A stretch of 64,000 nt of DNA from Croceicoccus marinus (GTDB lineage: Bacteria; Pseudomonadota; Alphaproteobacteria; Sphingomonadales; Sphingomonadaceae): contig NZ_CP019602.1 of assembly GCF_001661675.2 (NCBI RefSeq), forward strand, positions 2,937,364 to 3,001,363. Reading direction: 5' to 3'. The notes under the pieces are model-generated. The model worked only from the letters and a program-made list of their open reading frames with translations. It was not told the DNA's origin and searched no databases. Within the stretch, counting starts at the first letter, position 1; the number at the start of each line of letters is the position of its first letter. Positions 34,474 through 44,303 of the stretch are shown here, one piece after another. Made by a program: the position numbers and the translations under genes.

Positions 34474-35094
34474 ATGACCAAGACACCCGTCCGTAACGTC
34501 GCTTTCGACGTCGGGCGGGTTCTGTTTCGCTGGGACATGGCGCTTCTGTTCGGCCCGATGGTCGACGATCCGGCCGAGCTGGATTACGTCCTGTCGCATG
34601 TCGTCACCGAAGCCTGGCATTTCGAGCATGACGCCGGACGCGACCTGGCCGAGCTGGTGGCAGAGCGCAAGCTGCTGTTCCCCCGGCATGGCGCGGTGAT
34701 CGACGCCTATGCCACCCGCTTCCTGGAATCGATCCCCGGCCCCGTGCCCGGCTCGCACGAGCTGGTGGAAGAGCTGGACGAGCGCGGCGTGCCCCTGTTC
34801 GCGATCACCAATTTCGCCGACGAGTTCTGGGCCCGGTTCCGCCCCGACCAGCCGGTGTTCGACCGTTTCCGCGACATCGTCGTTTCGGGCACCGAGAAGC
34901 TGGCCAAGCCCGCGCCCGAGATCTTCGAGCTGGCGGCGCGCCGTTTCGGCATCGATCCGGCCGAAACCCTGTTCATCGACGACAATGACGCGAATATCGC
35001 GGCTGCGCAGCGGCTGGGCTGGCAGGTGCATCATTTCCGCGATGCCCCCGCGCTGCGCGACGATCTGGCGCGGCGGGGCTTGATCGACGGCTGA
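34474..35094 (+). CDS. HAD-family hydrolase (YihX-like)
   Basis: A 206-residue haloacid-dehalogenase phosphatase. Motif I is VAFDVGRVLFRWD, with nucleophile Asp in FD; the usual second Asp is Gly, as in the YihX/epoxide-hydrolase-N branch. The Lys is in TEKLAKPAPEIF and motif IV is TLFIDDNDANIAAAQRLG. The segment FAITNFADEF supplies motif II Thr. Probably a small-molecule phosphatase, perhaps on sugar phosphates. The ATG at 34474 is preferred over an upstream in-frame start at 34384 because conserved sequence begins immediately. Confidence 0.85.
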   Translation: MTKTPVRNVAFDVGRVLFRWDMALLFGPMVDDPAELDYVLSHVVTEAWHFEHDAGRDLAELVAERKLLFPRHGAVIDAYATRFLESIPGPVPGSHELVEELDERGVPLFAITNFADEFWARFRPDQPVFDRFRDIVVSGTEKLAKPAPEIFELAARRFGIDPAETLFIDDNDANIAAAQRLGWQVHHFRDAPALRDDLARRGLIDG

Positions 35095-35164
35095 TCTGTT
35101 GGCCCGATCTTCCTGCCCGGACGATCTTCCCCCGAACCCAAGCCCGCGCTAGAGCCTTGCCCGC

Positions 35165-35728
35165 ATGACCCGCTTTACCGTCAACGACCGGCCGGTCCAG
35201 TTCCTGATGGATCCCGAAACGCCCCTGCTGTGGGCGCTGCGCGATGCGGCCAATCTGACGGGCACCAAATATGGCTGCGGCAATGGCGATTGCGGCGCCT
35301 GCATGGTCATCATCGACGGCGAGGCGATCCGGTCCTGCCTGGTCAGCATCGCCGAGGTGGAGGGCCGCTTCGTCACCACCATCGAAGCGCTGTCGGGCGA
35401 CCGATCGCATCCGCTGCAACAGGCGATGGTGGCCGAAGGGGCGATCCAGTGCGGGTTCTGCACTCCCGGCTTCGTGATGGCGGGTGCCGCGCTGCTGGCG
35501 CGCAATCCGCGCGCGGGGCGCGAGGAAATCGCTCAGGCGGTGCGCAATCTGTGCCCCTGCGGTGCGGGGCCGCGCATCATCCGCGCCATCGAACGCGCAG
35601 GCCGCGCGATGCGGCGGCGCGAGAATCTTGAAAGCCTGCCCGCCCCCGGCATCGATCCGGCCGAGGCGGCGCAGGTCGTGCCCGCGATCAGCGCGGCATC
35701 CCCCGAACCGACGGAGAGCGAACCATGA
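35165..35728 (+). CDS. Orphan [2Fe-2S] subunit of xanthine-dehydrogenase/isoquinoline-oxidoreductase type
   Basis: A 187-residue two-cluster protein. The plant-ferredoxin-like half has Cys38, Cys43, Cys46 and Cys58 (YGCGNGDCGAC ... SCL); the helical half has Cys96, Cys99, Cys130 and Cys132 (QCGFCTPGFVM ... NLCPCGAGPRI). All eight ligands are kept, but the usual CRCGTY near the Mo site reads CPCGAG. Such subunits pass electrons from a molybdopterin subunit, yet no such gene is adjacent. A long Pro/Glu/Ala tail follows residue 145. The start of arsC overlaps its stop by 4 bases. Confidence 0.85.
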   Translation: MTRFTVNDRPVQFLMDPETPLLWALRDAANLTGTKYGCGNGDCGACMVIIDGEAIRSCLVSIAEVEGRFVTTIEALSGDRSHPLQQAMVAEGAIQCGFCTPGFVMAGAALLARNPRAGREEIAQAVRNLCPCGAGPRIIRAIERAGRAMRRRENLESLPAPGIDPAEAAQVVPAISAASPEPTESEP

Positions 35729-36102
35729 AGGCCACGATCTGGCACAATCCCAAGTGCGGCACCTCGCGCAAGACGCTGGCGATCCTGGAGGAGACGCCCG
35801 GCGTCGAGGTCGAGGTGGTCGAATATCTCAAGACCCCGCCCGGCGCGGACCGGCTGGCGCAGCTGTACAGGGATGCGGGCCTGACCCCGCAGCAGGGCCT
35901 GCGCCTGCGCGGCACCGATGCCGAGGAACGCGGCCTGCCCCAAGCGGATGACGCGGCCGTGCTGGCGGCTATGGCGGCGGACCCGATCCTGATCGAACGC
36001 CCGCTGGTGGAAACGGAAAAGGCGTGCGCCTGTGCCGGCCCCAGGAAAAAGTGCACGAAATCCTCTGATTGTCGGAACCGTCCACGCGGCGGGGGTTTAT
36101 GA
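35725..36102 (+). CDS. arsC: Arsenate reductase (ArsC/YfgD type) with a frameshifted 3' end
   Basis: The first ~98 residues are a normal glutaredoxin-linked ArsC: catalytic Cys11 in HNPKCGTSRKTL, then VVEYLKTPP and LIERPLVETEK. After Lys99 the frame reads ACACAGPRKKC and runs to a stop at 36100. Adding one G after 36020 restores KGVRLCRPQEKVHEIL and a stop at 36066-36068, giving the usual ~114 residues. So one base has been lost, in the gene or in the assembly. The active site is intact; the altered tail may or may not destabilise the protein. It overlaps the [2Fe-2S] gene by 4 bases. Confidence 0.85.
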   Translation: MKATIWHNPKCGTSRKTLAILEETPGVEVEVVEYLKTPPGADRLAQLYRDAGLTPQQGLRLRGTDAEERGLPQADDAAVLAAMAADPILIERPLVETEKACACAGPRKKCTKSSDCRNRPRGGGL

Positions 36103-36193
36103 TCAAATCACCGATGCAAACTTGCAATAGGGTCCGGCATTTGCCACGCAGCATGCTGGACACACAGACAGCCTCGCGGGGGCACAGCATTTC

Positions 36194-36820
36194 ATGAATG
36201 GTACCGAATTGGCGGAAAGGTCCGCGGTTTCTCGCGCGAAACGGCGGATCGGGCACAAGCTCGGACCCTGGGCCGTGTTCTTCAAGGGCTTCATCCAGCA
36301 CCCGGTGATGGTCGGTTCGATCATCCCGTCGTCGCGCTTCACGATCAATCGCATGCTCGCGCGGACCGATTGGGACCGCTGCAAGCTGTTCGTCGAATAC
36401 GGCCCCGGCGTCGGCACGTTCTGCCAGCCGGTGCTCGACCGGCTGCGTCCCGACGGGGCGCTGATCGTGATCGACACCAACCCCCTCTATATCGACTATC
36501 TCAACCGCACGATCCACGATCCGCGCTTTACGGCGGTGCTGGGCTCTGCCGCGGATGTCGAGAAGATCGTGAAGGAGCGCGGGCATGACGGGGCCGATTA
36601 CGTGCTGTCGGGCCTGCCGTTCTCGACCCTGCCTGACGGGGTGGGGCCCGCGATCGTCGATGCGACGCACCGCGTGCTGAACACCGGCGGGGCATTCCTG
36701 GTCTATCAGTTCTCGGCTGCGGCGCGCGATTTCATGGCGAAGCGGTTCGACCGCATCGATTCGGATTTCGAGCCGCTGAACGTCCTGCCCTGCAAGATGT
36801 TCTGGGGCCACAAGGACTGA
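36194..36820 (+). CDS. PmtA-like phospholipid N-methyltransferase family protein
   Basis: A 208-residue SAM methyltransferase. The leader FFKGFIQHPVMVGSIIPSSRF is typical of the PmtA group, whose N-terminal amphipathic helix meets the membrane. Motif I is VEYGPGVGTF, followed by VIDTNPLYIDYL and ADYVLSGLPFSTLP (motif IV). Family members methylate phosphatidylethanolamine toward phosphatidylcholine, but some close relatives act on other lipids, so substrate is tentative. Confidence 0.78.
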   Translation: MNGTELAERSAVSRAKRRIGHKLGPWAVFFKGFIQHPVMVGSIIPSSRFTINRMLARTDWDRCKLFVEYGPGVGTFCQPVLDRLRPDGALIVIDTNPLYIDYLNRTIHDPRFTAVLGSAADVEKIVKERGHDGADYVLSGLPFSTLPDGVGPAIVDATHRVLNTGGAFLVYQFSAAARDFMAKRFDRIDSDFEPLNVLPCKMFWGHKD

Positions 36821-36830
36821 GCGAGAACCG

Positions 36831-37667
36831 CTAGGGCCGGGCTTGCGGCGGCGGCGCCAGTTGCCGCCATGCCGCCGTCAGCACCGCGGCCGTCAGAAGC
36901 GAGAAGGCGGCGGCGACCAGGCTGCCCAGCAGGGCGACGGTGATCGCGCCCGCCCTGGGGCCGCCGACGACCGCCAGCAGGGCCGCCGGAACGCTGGTGG
37001 CGACCAGATAGATCACCGTCGTCGCCAGCAGCAGCAGCACGAAGAACAGCAGCAGGCGCGAGGCATTGCCGTTCGTCGTCCTCCAGCTTGCCAGGATAGC
37101 CTCGAACGGATTGCGCACGCCGCCTGCCGCCACGATGGGCGCGATCAGCATGGTGCGGGCATAGATCCACATCGCCAGCGCCAGCGCGGGGATCAGCGCC
37201 AGCCCCGTCATCGCTTCCCCGCCGATCGCGGCAAAGGGCAGCAGGATCAGCAGCATGCCAAGCCCGACGCCCGCGCCGACCACCAGCTGCGCGGCGATCA
37301 TGGTGGGCAGCGCCTTCAGCCCGGCGGCGATGGATTCGCGCACGCTGGGCCTGCCGCGGCCCGCGATCAACGCGATGATCGCCAGCAGCCCCGCGCCCTG
37401 TGCGACAAAGCCCAGCAGGATCAGCGGCCACCAGCTTGCATAGATGGCCAGCACCGCCTCGCCCGCGGCCTCGCCCTCAAGCCCCGGGGCCGGTTCGGGC
37501 AGGATGAAGTCGACCGCCAGTTGCGGCAGCAGGAAGAACAGCCCGGCCATCACCAGCAATATCTGCCGATTGGCGCGGATGACGCCCGCCGCGCTTTTCC
37601 ACGCGGCATTGGCATCGAAACGGGTGCGCGGGGCAGAAGGGCCGGCAGGGGGCAGGTTGACGCTCAT
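36831..37667 (-). CDS. Multi-pass membrane protein, glycerophosphodiester-phosphodiesterase membrane-domain-like
   Basis: A 278-residue integral membrane protein with about six hydrophobic segments (for example [37 protein letters not shown] and [19 protein letters not shown]). The [16 protein letters not shown] segment is like that of GPDPase_memb/DUF-type proteins found across Sphingomonadales. No catalytic motif is visible, so function is unknown. The start at 37667 is the Met where the conserved N-terminus begins. Divergent from lipB. Confidence 0.7.
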   Translation of the reverse strand: MSVNLPPAGPSAPRTRFDANAAWKSAAGVIRANRQILLVMAGLFFLLPQLAVDFILPEPAPGLEGEAAGEAVLAIYASWWPLILLGFVAQGAGLLAIIALIAGRGRPSVRESIAAGLKALPTMIAAQLVVGAGVGLGMLLILLPFAAIGGEAMTGLALIPALALAMWIYARTMLIAPIVAAGGVRNPFEAILASWRTTNGNASRLLLFFVLLLLATTVIYLVATSVPAALLAVVGGPRAGAITVALLGSLVAAAFSLLTAAVLTAAWRQLAPPPQARP

Positions 37668-37708
37668 GGGGCTTGATTTGGCATGGCATTCGGGTCCACG
37701 CAACGCGC

Positions 37709-38413
37709 ATGGCCAGTCAAATTGCGAACAATGACGCACAACCGTCCAGTACCGGAAGGGCTGCCAATATCGAATGGCGCCGCGAAACCGGCCAGGTTCC
37801 CTATCGCGACGCGCTGGCCGAGATGGAGGAGCGCAACCGCGCCATTCGCGACGGCACGGCGAGCGAGCTGATCTGGCTGCTCGAACATCCGCCGGTCTAT
37901 ACCGCGGGCACCAGCGCGAAAGAGGGCGACATGCTCGACCCGCGCTTCGACGTGGTGCAGGCGGGGCGCGGCGGGCAGTTCACCTATCACGGGCCGGGAC
38001 AGCGCATCGGCTATGTGCTGCTCGACCTGACGCGCAGGGCGCGCGACGTGCGGGGCTTCGTCCACGCGCTGGAAGGCTGGGTGATCGGGGCGCTGCGCGA
38101 TTTCGGAGTCGAGAGCTGGCGGGCCGAGGGGCGGATCGGCATCTGGACGCGCGACATCGACGGCCGCGAGGCCAAGATCGGCGCAATCGGCGTGCGGGTG
38201 CGGCGCTGGGTGACGATGCACGGCTTTTCGGTGAACCTGTCGCCCGACCTGTCGCATTTCACCGGCATCGTGCCTTGCGGCATCAGCGAATATGGCGTGA
38301 CCAGCCTGCACCGGCTGGGCCTCAACGTCAGTGCCGAACAGTTCGACCGATCGCTGCTGATGCATGGGCAGGAATTCCTGGCCGCGCTGGACCGCGCCTG
38401 TCCCAGCGACTAG
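37709..38413 (+). CDS. lipB: Octanoyl-[acyl carrier protein]:protein octanoyltransferase
   Basis: A 234-residue Lip[22 protein letters not shown], the acyl-binding Lys156 in [19 protein letters not shown], and the nucleophile Cys190 in [15 protein letters not shown] are all present. It moves octanoate from ACP to lipoyl domains such as that of the bkd E2 encoded at 4.6-5.9 kb. The first ~25 residues are not conserved. The ATG at 37709 is chosen over a TTG at 37673. Confidence 0.94.
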   Translation: MASQIANNDAQPSSTGRAANIEWRRETGQVPYRDALAEMEERNRAIRDGTASELIWLLEHPPVYTAGTSAKEGDMLDPRFDVVQAGRGGQFTYHGPGQRIGYVLLDLTRRARDVRGFVHALEGWVIGALRDFGVESWRAEGRIGIWTRDIDGREAKIGAIGVRVRRWVTMHGFSVNLSPDLSHFTGIVPCGISEYGVTSLHRLGLNVSAEQFDRSLLMHGQEFLAALDRACPSD

Positions 38414-38424
38414 CGATTGCGGCG

Positions 38425-38754
38425 ATGAGACCCTTGCGAATCACTCCTGTGCTGACGGGCGCTGCCGTGACCGGCGCGCTGCTGCTGGCGTCCTGCAATG
38501 CCGAGCCCGAGCGGTCGGCTGACGACACGCGCGACGCGGGCGGCGAAGTGCTGCAAGGCACGATCAGCGACGAGATGATCCAGTTCGACCAGCTACGCTC
38601 GCAAGGCGTTCCGGCAGAGGTCGAGGCCGGGGACGGTGCCCAGAACGGTGCCACGGATGGCACGGCCGATGGCGGAAGCGATGACGCCGCGCCCGCCAGC
38701 GATCGCGAAGCGGCGGAAGAGCCTGCACAGGCTGAGCCTGCCGACGCTGGATAG
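38425..38754 (+). CDS. Small acidic lipoprotein
   Basis: A 109-residue predicted lipoprotein. A signal peptide with lipobox LLASC places the lipidated Cys near residue 24. The mature part is strongly acidic and rich in Ala, Gly and Asp, ending in a disordered Glu/Pro/Ala tail. No domain is recognised. It starts 11 bases after lipB and may be cotranscribed. Coding nature is supported by the clear lipoprotein signal; function unknown. Confidence 0.72.
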   Translation: MRPLRITPVLTGAAVTGALLLASCNAEPERSADDTRDAGGEVLQGTISDEMIQFDQLRSQGVPAEVEAGDGAQNGATDGTADGGSDDAAPASDREAAEEPAQAEPADAG

Positions 38755-38774
38755 GCGTCTCGGCCTCAAACCCG

Positions 38775-39668
38775 ATGGAACCTGCGGACACGCGCTTTGA
38801 CCGCCTGGCGCGGCTGGGCATGCTGGTTGCCGCCAATGCGGTGCTGGCGATGGGACCGTGGCTGGTCCGGCTGGCCGATACCGGGCCGGTGGCGGCGGGT
38901 TTCTGGCGGCTGACGCTGGCCCTGCCGGTCATCGCGTTCTTCGCGTGGCGAGAGCCTGCAAGCAAGGCTCCGCTGGGCCGGATCGGCCTGTTGCTGGTCG
39001 CGGGCGCGGGCGTGGCCTTTGCGCTGGACCTGGCCGCCTGGCATCTGGGGATCGAGCGGACGCGCCTGGGCAATGCCTCGCTCTTCGGCAATTCGGGCAG
39101 CGTGATCCTGATCGCCTGGAGCCTGATCGCCGCCCGCCAGAGCCCGCGCATGGCCGAGATCGCAGCGGTCGCCGCGGCGCTGATCGGCGCGTTCCTGTTG
39201 ATGGACGGTTCGCTTCAGATCTCGCACGAGAACCTGCTGGGCGACCTTTTCTCGCTGCTCGCGGGTGTGTTGTATGCCGTCTATCTGCTGATGCTGCGCA
39301 GCGTGCGGGCGCGGCTGGGACCGTGGAGCATGCTGGTGCTGGTGATCCTGGCGGGCGCGCCGATCCTGCTGGGGGTCGCTCTGGCGCTGGGCGAGGCGGT
39401 GATGCCGGGCAACTGGGCTCCGCTGCTGGTACTGGCGATGAGCAGCCAGGTGGTGGGGCAGGGGCTGCTGATCCGGTCGCTGTCATGGTTCAGCCCGCTG
39501 GTGATCGGGCTGGCGCTGTTGACCCAGCCCGCGCTGGCGGCGCTGAGCGGCTATCTGGCGTTCGGAGAGGGGCTGTCGGCACAGGACATGATCGGCATGG
39601 CGCTGATGGGCACGGCGCTGGCACTGGCCCGCGCGTCGGAGCCGAAGGTGAAGGTGCCGCGCCCCTAG
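38775..39668 (+). CDS. EamA/DMT-family transporter
   Basis: A 297-residue membrane protein with ten hydrophobic segments in two EamA repeats; ANAVLAMGPWLVRLA starts the first and LLGDLFSLLAGVLYAVYLLML the second. The paired repeat and RLTLALP and FGEGLSAQDMIGMALMGTALAL segments are typical of drug/metabolite exporters. The substrate cannot be assigned. It follows the lipoprotein gene by 20 bases and converges with the DUF2254 gene. Confidence 0.87.
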   Translation: MEPADTRFDRLARLGMLVAANAVLAMGPWLVRLADTGPVAAGFWRLTLALPVIAFFAWREPASKAPLGRIGLLLVAGAGVAFALDLAAWHLGIERTRLGNASLFGNSGSVILIAWSLIAARQSPRMAEIAAVAAALIGAFLLMDGSLQISHENLLGDLFSLLAGVLYAVYLLMLRSVRARLGPWSMLVLVILAGAPILLGVALALGEAVMPGNWAPLLVLAMSSQVVGQGLLIRSLSWFSPLVIGLALLTQPALAALSGYLAFGEGLSAQDMIGMALMGTALALARASEPKVKVPRP

Positions 39669-39678
39669 CGCAGAGGAT

Positions 39679-41001
39679 TTAGCGCAGGTGGCGCAGGAAC
39701 TGGCGGTGCCGCTCGTGCACCTCGACCAGGTCGGGGCCCGACAGCGCCGATTCGGCCTGAGCCAGCAGCTTGGCGCCTTCCTCGCGCAGCACGGCGAGGC
39801 GCTTGTCGCTGCTGATCGCATCGGCGCAGTTCTCGAGCGCGCCGAACATGCAAAGGCTGGCCTTGCGGCTGGTCGCCACCGCCGACCGGGCCGCGCCGAA
39901 GCCCGCGGCGACGTAGCCTTCGAAATCGGTCGTCAGCGGAATGACCGGCGCGGTTTCGGGATCGACCCTGTCCTCGTCGTCATTGGCCGATTCGTGCAGC
40001 ACGCGCGTGCCCAGTTCCGCCGTGGCCGCGCCCATCCATTGCAGCGCCGTCATCGCGGTGAACGGGTCGTTGATGCCCGGCGACAGCGCGCGCAGCGCGA
40101 TCTCGACCAGCTCGTCCAGCAGGAAGCGCAGATCCTGCGTCGGCGTGCGCAGCCCCGACAGCACGAAGCAGTCGCGCACCTTTTCGGCGATCTTGTCGTC
40201 ACCCATCCCGTGCAGGCCCGCCAGCGAGCGGGGCGGATGGATGAAATTGCCTGCCTCGACGAACAGCACGATGCGGCCGCCGTTCTTCTCGGCAATCTCG
40301 TTCAGCCCGTCGAAATTGATGATCTCGATATAGCCGGCGCGCTCGGCGCGGACTTCGCGTTCGGTCTTCACCTCGGGCCAGTCGATGCCTTCGCCCTCGT
40401 GCGGGAAGCGGCGCTGGATCTGGCGGATCAGCCGCTTGCCGATATCCTCGAGTACCGTGTTGATGCGGATCGAATCGGGAATGTGGTTGAGGAAGAAGAC
40501 CAGCACGCCGATCGAGGAGAGCATCATGAAGATCGCCACCAGCAGCGACAATTGCGGCACGAAGCCCGGCATCGCGTCGCCGTTGAGCACCGCTGCGGGC
40601 GATTCGTCCTCCTGCCGCACGACGCGCAGCACCATCACCGCATAGACGAAGGTGCCGATGAAGGTGGCGAGGCTGAGCTGGTTGCCCTTGTCCTCCATGA
40701 AATTGGACAGCAGTCGCGGGCCATAGGTGCCGCTGGCATAGGACACCGCGACGATCGTGATCGAGAAGACCGTCGCCGCCACGCCGATGGTGCTGGCCGC
40801 GATGACCTGCAGCATGTTGCTGGCGCCGCTGGGACGCGCGGGGATCAGCCATTTGTTGCTGGTCAGGAATTCCGACGCGACCCCGCGGTCGAGCGCGATG
40901 GTGCCCAGCGCCAGGAAGAACGCGAGGATCGAGAATATCGCCGGATAGAACCAGTAGCTGGCGTTTATCCGGCTCCAGAGCGAGAGCAGGCGGGCGGTCA
41001 T
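39679..41001 (-). CDS. DUF2254 membrane protein
   Basis: A 440-residue protein with four N-terminal membrane segments (~15-35, 60-90, 108-130, 145-170) and a large C-terminal cytoplasmic part. FSITIVAVSYASGTYGPRLLSNFMEDKGNQLSLATFIGTFVYAVMVLR and DLRFLLDELVEIALRALSPGINDPFTAMTAL are signatures of the DUF2254 family. Function is unknown; a channel-like role has been suggested only from topology. The start at 41001 (MTARLLSLWSRINASYWFYPA) is the family start. Confidence 0.85.
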   Translation of the reverse strand: MTARLLSLWSRINASYWFYPAIFSILAFFLALGTIALDRGVASEFLTSNKWLIPARPSGASNMLQVIAASTIGVAATVFSITIVAVSYASGTYGPRLLSNFMEDKGNQLSLATFIGTFVYAVMVLRVVRQEDESPAAVLNGDAMPGFVPQLSLLVAIFMMLSSIGVLVFFLNHIPDSIRINTVLEDIGKRLIRQIQRRFPHEGEGIDWPEVKTEREVRAERAGYIEIINFDGLNEIAEKNGGRIVLFVEAGNFIHPPRSLAGLHGMGDDKIAEKVRDCFVLSGLRTPTQDLRFLLDELVEIALRALSPGINDPFTAMTALQWMGAATAELGTRVLHESANDDEDRVDPETAPVIPLTTDFEGYVAAGFGAARSAVATSRKASLCMFGALENCADAISSDKRLAVLREEGAKLLAQAESALSGPDLVEVHERHRQFLRHLR

Positions 41002-41044
41002 GGCAAGCTGAACGCGCCGCGCCGCTTTCGGGTCCGGAGGCGGC

Positions 41045-42097
41045 CTATCGACCGTTTCCGAACACGGCCGTTTCGCGCAGGCCGGTGCTGTCGATCCGCC
41101 CGCGATGCATGCCCGGCGTGTTGAACGCGAATGCCGTGCTGCCATCGGGAGCGGCGACGATCACACCCCCGTCGCCGCCGAGGTCACCGACCTCGCCGAT
41201 GACGTGATTGGCGGCCTGTTCGGCCGTCTCGCCCCGGAAACGCATGCGCGCGCAGATTTCATGCGCGACGCCGAGGCGGATGAAATATTCGCCCGCGCCC
41301 GTGGCGGAAATCGCGCAGGCGCGGTCGTCGGCATAGGTGCCCGCGCCGATCACCGGCGAATCGCCGATGCGGCCCCAGCGCTTGCCGGTCAGCCCGCCGG
41401 TGGAGGTGGCTGCGGCGACATGGCCGCTGGTATCGACCGCGACGGCGCCGACGGTCCCGTATTTGAGGTCGGCATCGAACCAGTCCTCGCCGCTGGCGAC
41501 GCGGTCGCGGAATTCCTGCCACTGGCGGCGGCGTTCCTCGGTCGCGAAATAGCTTGGGTCGACCTGTTCGAGGTCCTGTTCCCTTGCAAACACATTCGCG
41601 CCGTCATTCGCGAGGAAGACGTGAGGGCTGTTTTCCATCACCGCGCGCGCGGCGGTGATGGGGTTCTTGGTGGTGAGGATACCCGCGACCGCGCCTGCTT
41701 TGCGCGTTGCGCCGTCCATGATCGCGGCGTCGAGCTCGTTCCTGCCCTCGAAGGTGAAGACCGCGCCGCGGCCCGCGTTGAACAGCGGGTCGTCTTCCAG
41801 AACCATCACCGCCGCCTGCACCGCGTCCATCGCCGCGCCGCCGTCGGACAGGACCTTGCCGCCCGCCTCCAGCGCCTTGTCGAGCGCGGCGCGATATTCG
41901 GCGACCTGTTCGGGGGTATAGCGGTCGGGCGTCAGAACGCCCGCGCCGCCATGAATGGCGAGCGACCAGCGGGGGGTATCGGTCATGTCATCCTCTTGTG
42001 CATGGGCAGGCGCGGCCCCTAGCGCAGAAATCAGCGCGGCCATAGCGGCGACTGCCGCGGTCAAACGCGCTGTGCCCGGCTTAAATCTGATCGCCAT
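41045..42097 (-). CDS. iaaA: Isoaspartyl peptidase/L-asparaginase (Ntn hydrolase)
   Basis: A 350-residue precursor with an N-terminal signal peptide (cleavage near APAHAQ, ~34), so it is likely periplasmic. WSLAIHGGAGVL begins the domain. Autocleavage is expected before the Thr in KYGTVGAVAVDTSGHVAAATSTGG, making the N-terminal nucleophile. RIGDSPVIGAGTYAD and ATGAGEYFIR are conserved. It hydrolyses isoaspartyl dipeptides and asparagine. Its start lies inside the 3' end of the small gene upstream. Confidence 0.9.
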   Translation of the reverse strand: MAIRFKPGTARLTAAVAAMAALISALGAAPAHAQEDDMTDTPRWSLAIHGGAGVLTPDRYTPEQVAEYRAALDKALEAGGKVLSDGGAAMDAVQAAVMVLEDDPLFNAGRGAVFTFEGRNELDAAIMDGATRKAGAVAGILTTKNPITAARAVMENSPHVFLANDGANVFAREQDLEQVDPSYFATEERRRQWQEFRDRVASGEDWFDADLKYGTVGAVAVDTSGHVAAATSTGGLTGKRWGRIGDSPVIGAGTYADDRACAISATGAGEYFIRLGVAHEICARMRFRGETAEQAANHVIGEVGDLGGDGGVIVAAPDGSTAFAFNTPGMHRGRIDSTGLRETAVFGNGR

Positions 42098-42382
42098 CCT
42101 CTTCGCTCCGGTAGAGAGTGAATCCTGCTCCGCGCCTTATCATGGGCGGCATGGCGCGAACCTTCTGGACGCTTTCGCGGCGCATGATGGGCATGGGATC
42201 TCGACCAGGCGCGCCGAAATTGCGAACATATTTCTTTCGTACCCAGTCAACCGCCTTGAATTCCGCCCGGGTGGGGTTCAGCGCCTGAACGAAGCGGGTG
42301 GTATAAAATCCATGTCGCTCGCCATCACACGCCCGCGATGCCGAGAAATTGCTGCCATGGATCATGACCCGGTAGAACGGCA

Positions 42383-42383
<1 letters not shown>
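42081..42383 (-). CDS. Small conserved-looking protein coupled to nadA
   Basis: A 100-residue open frame beginning GTG-CCG-TTC: PFYRVMIHGSNF, then HGFYTTRFVQALNPTRAEFKAVDWVR. The pattern (IHGxNF ... GFYTTRFVxA) resembles a family of small uncharacterised proteins in proteobacteria. The GTG shares one base with the nadA stop (TAGTG), so translation is probably coupled; a later ATG at 42365 is possible. Its 3' end overlaps the iaaA start by 17 bases. Function unknown. Confidence 0.68.
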
Positions 42384-43387
<1,004 letters not shown>

Positions 43388-43450
43388 TTGGGAAGGCTCC
43401 TTGGTGATCGCCTTCCAGATGGACTGCCCATCCGCCGAGTTCAAGCGGTG

Positions 43451-44236
43451 TTACATGGTGAAGCCCGGCGGGATGAACGCCTCCATAGGCCGTTCGCCGC
43501 CGGGGGTGCCTGCGGTGAACGCCTCGGTCATGGCGATGCCCCATGGGGAATAGGCGATCAGATCGGCTGCCAGTTGCACCGCCAGCACCGCGCCGATGCC
43601 CCAAAACCACGCGGGATGGACGCGGCCGGTGACCATCTTGTCCCGGATCATGCCGATGGCGGGCCAGACCAGCACCACGCCCAGCATGAAATGCCACGCA
43701 TGCGGGATCAGCAGCGGCAGCGGAATGATGCGCCCCAGCCCCGGCCCCGTCAGGATCGCAAAGCCCGTCAGCATCAGCCGCCGGTGCCATCCCGAATAGC
43801 GCCGCGCCCGCAGCGAGGCGAAGGCCAGCCCCGCAAAGGCCAGCAGATGCGCGGTGTTGGAAAACAGGAACTGGTTCTTGTCGAAGAAGAACGGCCCGCC
43901 GGTGCGCTGCGACACGGTGAGCGACAGCACGATCCCGACCACCACCATCAACGGGATCCACGCAAAGGACACCATGCCCAGCGTGCGGTGCAGCCGGACA
44001 TTATTTCCCGCGATCAATATGTTCTGCGCCAGATAGAGCGCGACCCAGCCGAAGAACACCAGCGCATGGGCATGGAAGATCATCGGCACGGCAAAGGTCG
44101 AGCGCCCCATCGCCAGATGGAGCGAAAAGCCGGTCACGATGGTTAGCGACATGACCAGACCAAGATAAAGATAGAAACGGCGTTCGGCCGCTTCGGACGT
44201 GTTCGGCGCGGCTTGCGCAGAGGATGATGTCGCCAT
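43451..44236 (-). CDS. Seven-span membrane protein with conserved histidines
   Basis: A 261-residue protein with about seven hydrophobic segments starting at YLYLGLVMSLTIVTGF. His residues lie in FHAHALVFFGW, RLHRTLGMV, NTAHLLAF, GWHRRLML and HAWHFMLG, a pattern seen in haem-binding or DUF420/DUF2306-type membrane proteins. I cannot name the family with certainty. It lies 63 bases upstream of nadA on the same strand. Whether it binds haem is unknown. Confidence 0.7.
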   Translation of the reverse strand: MATSSSAQAAPNTSEAAERRFYLYLGLVMSLTIVTGFSLHLAMGRSTFAVPMIFHAHALVFFGWVALYLAQNILIAGNNVRLHRTLGMVSFAWIPLMVVVGIVLSLTVSQRTGGPFFFDKNQFLFSNTAHLLAFAGLAFASLRARRYSGWHRRLMLTGFAILTGPGLGRIIPLPLLIPHAWHFMLGVVLVWPAIGMIRDKMVTGRVHPAWFWGIGAVLAVQLAADLIAYSPWGIAMTEAFTAGTPGGERPMEAFIPPGFTM

Positions 44237-44303
44237 CAGCCTGACCCTCCTCCTATACCGACCCGGCGCGGCTTTTACTCCGGTTCGGCAGAAAAGGAAA
44301 AGA

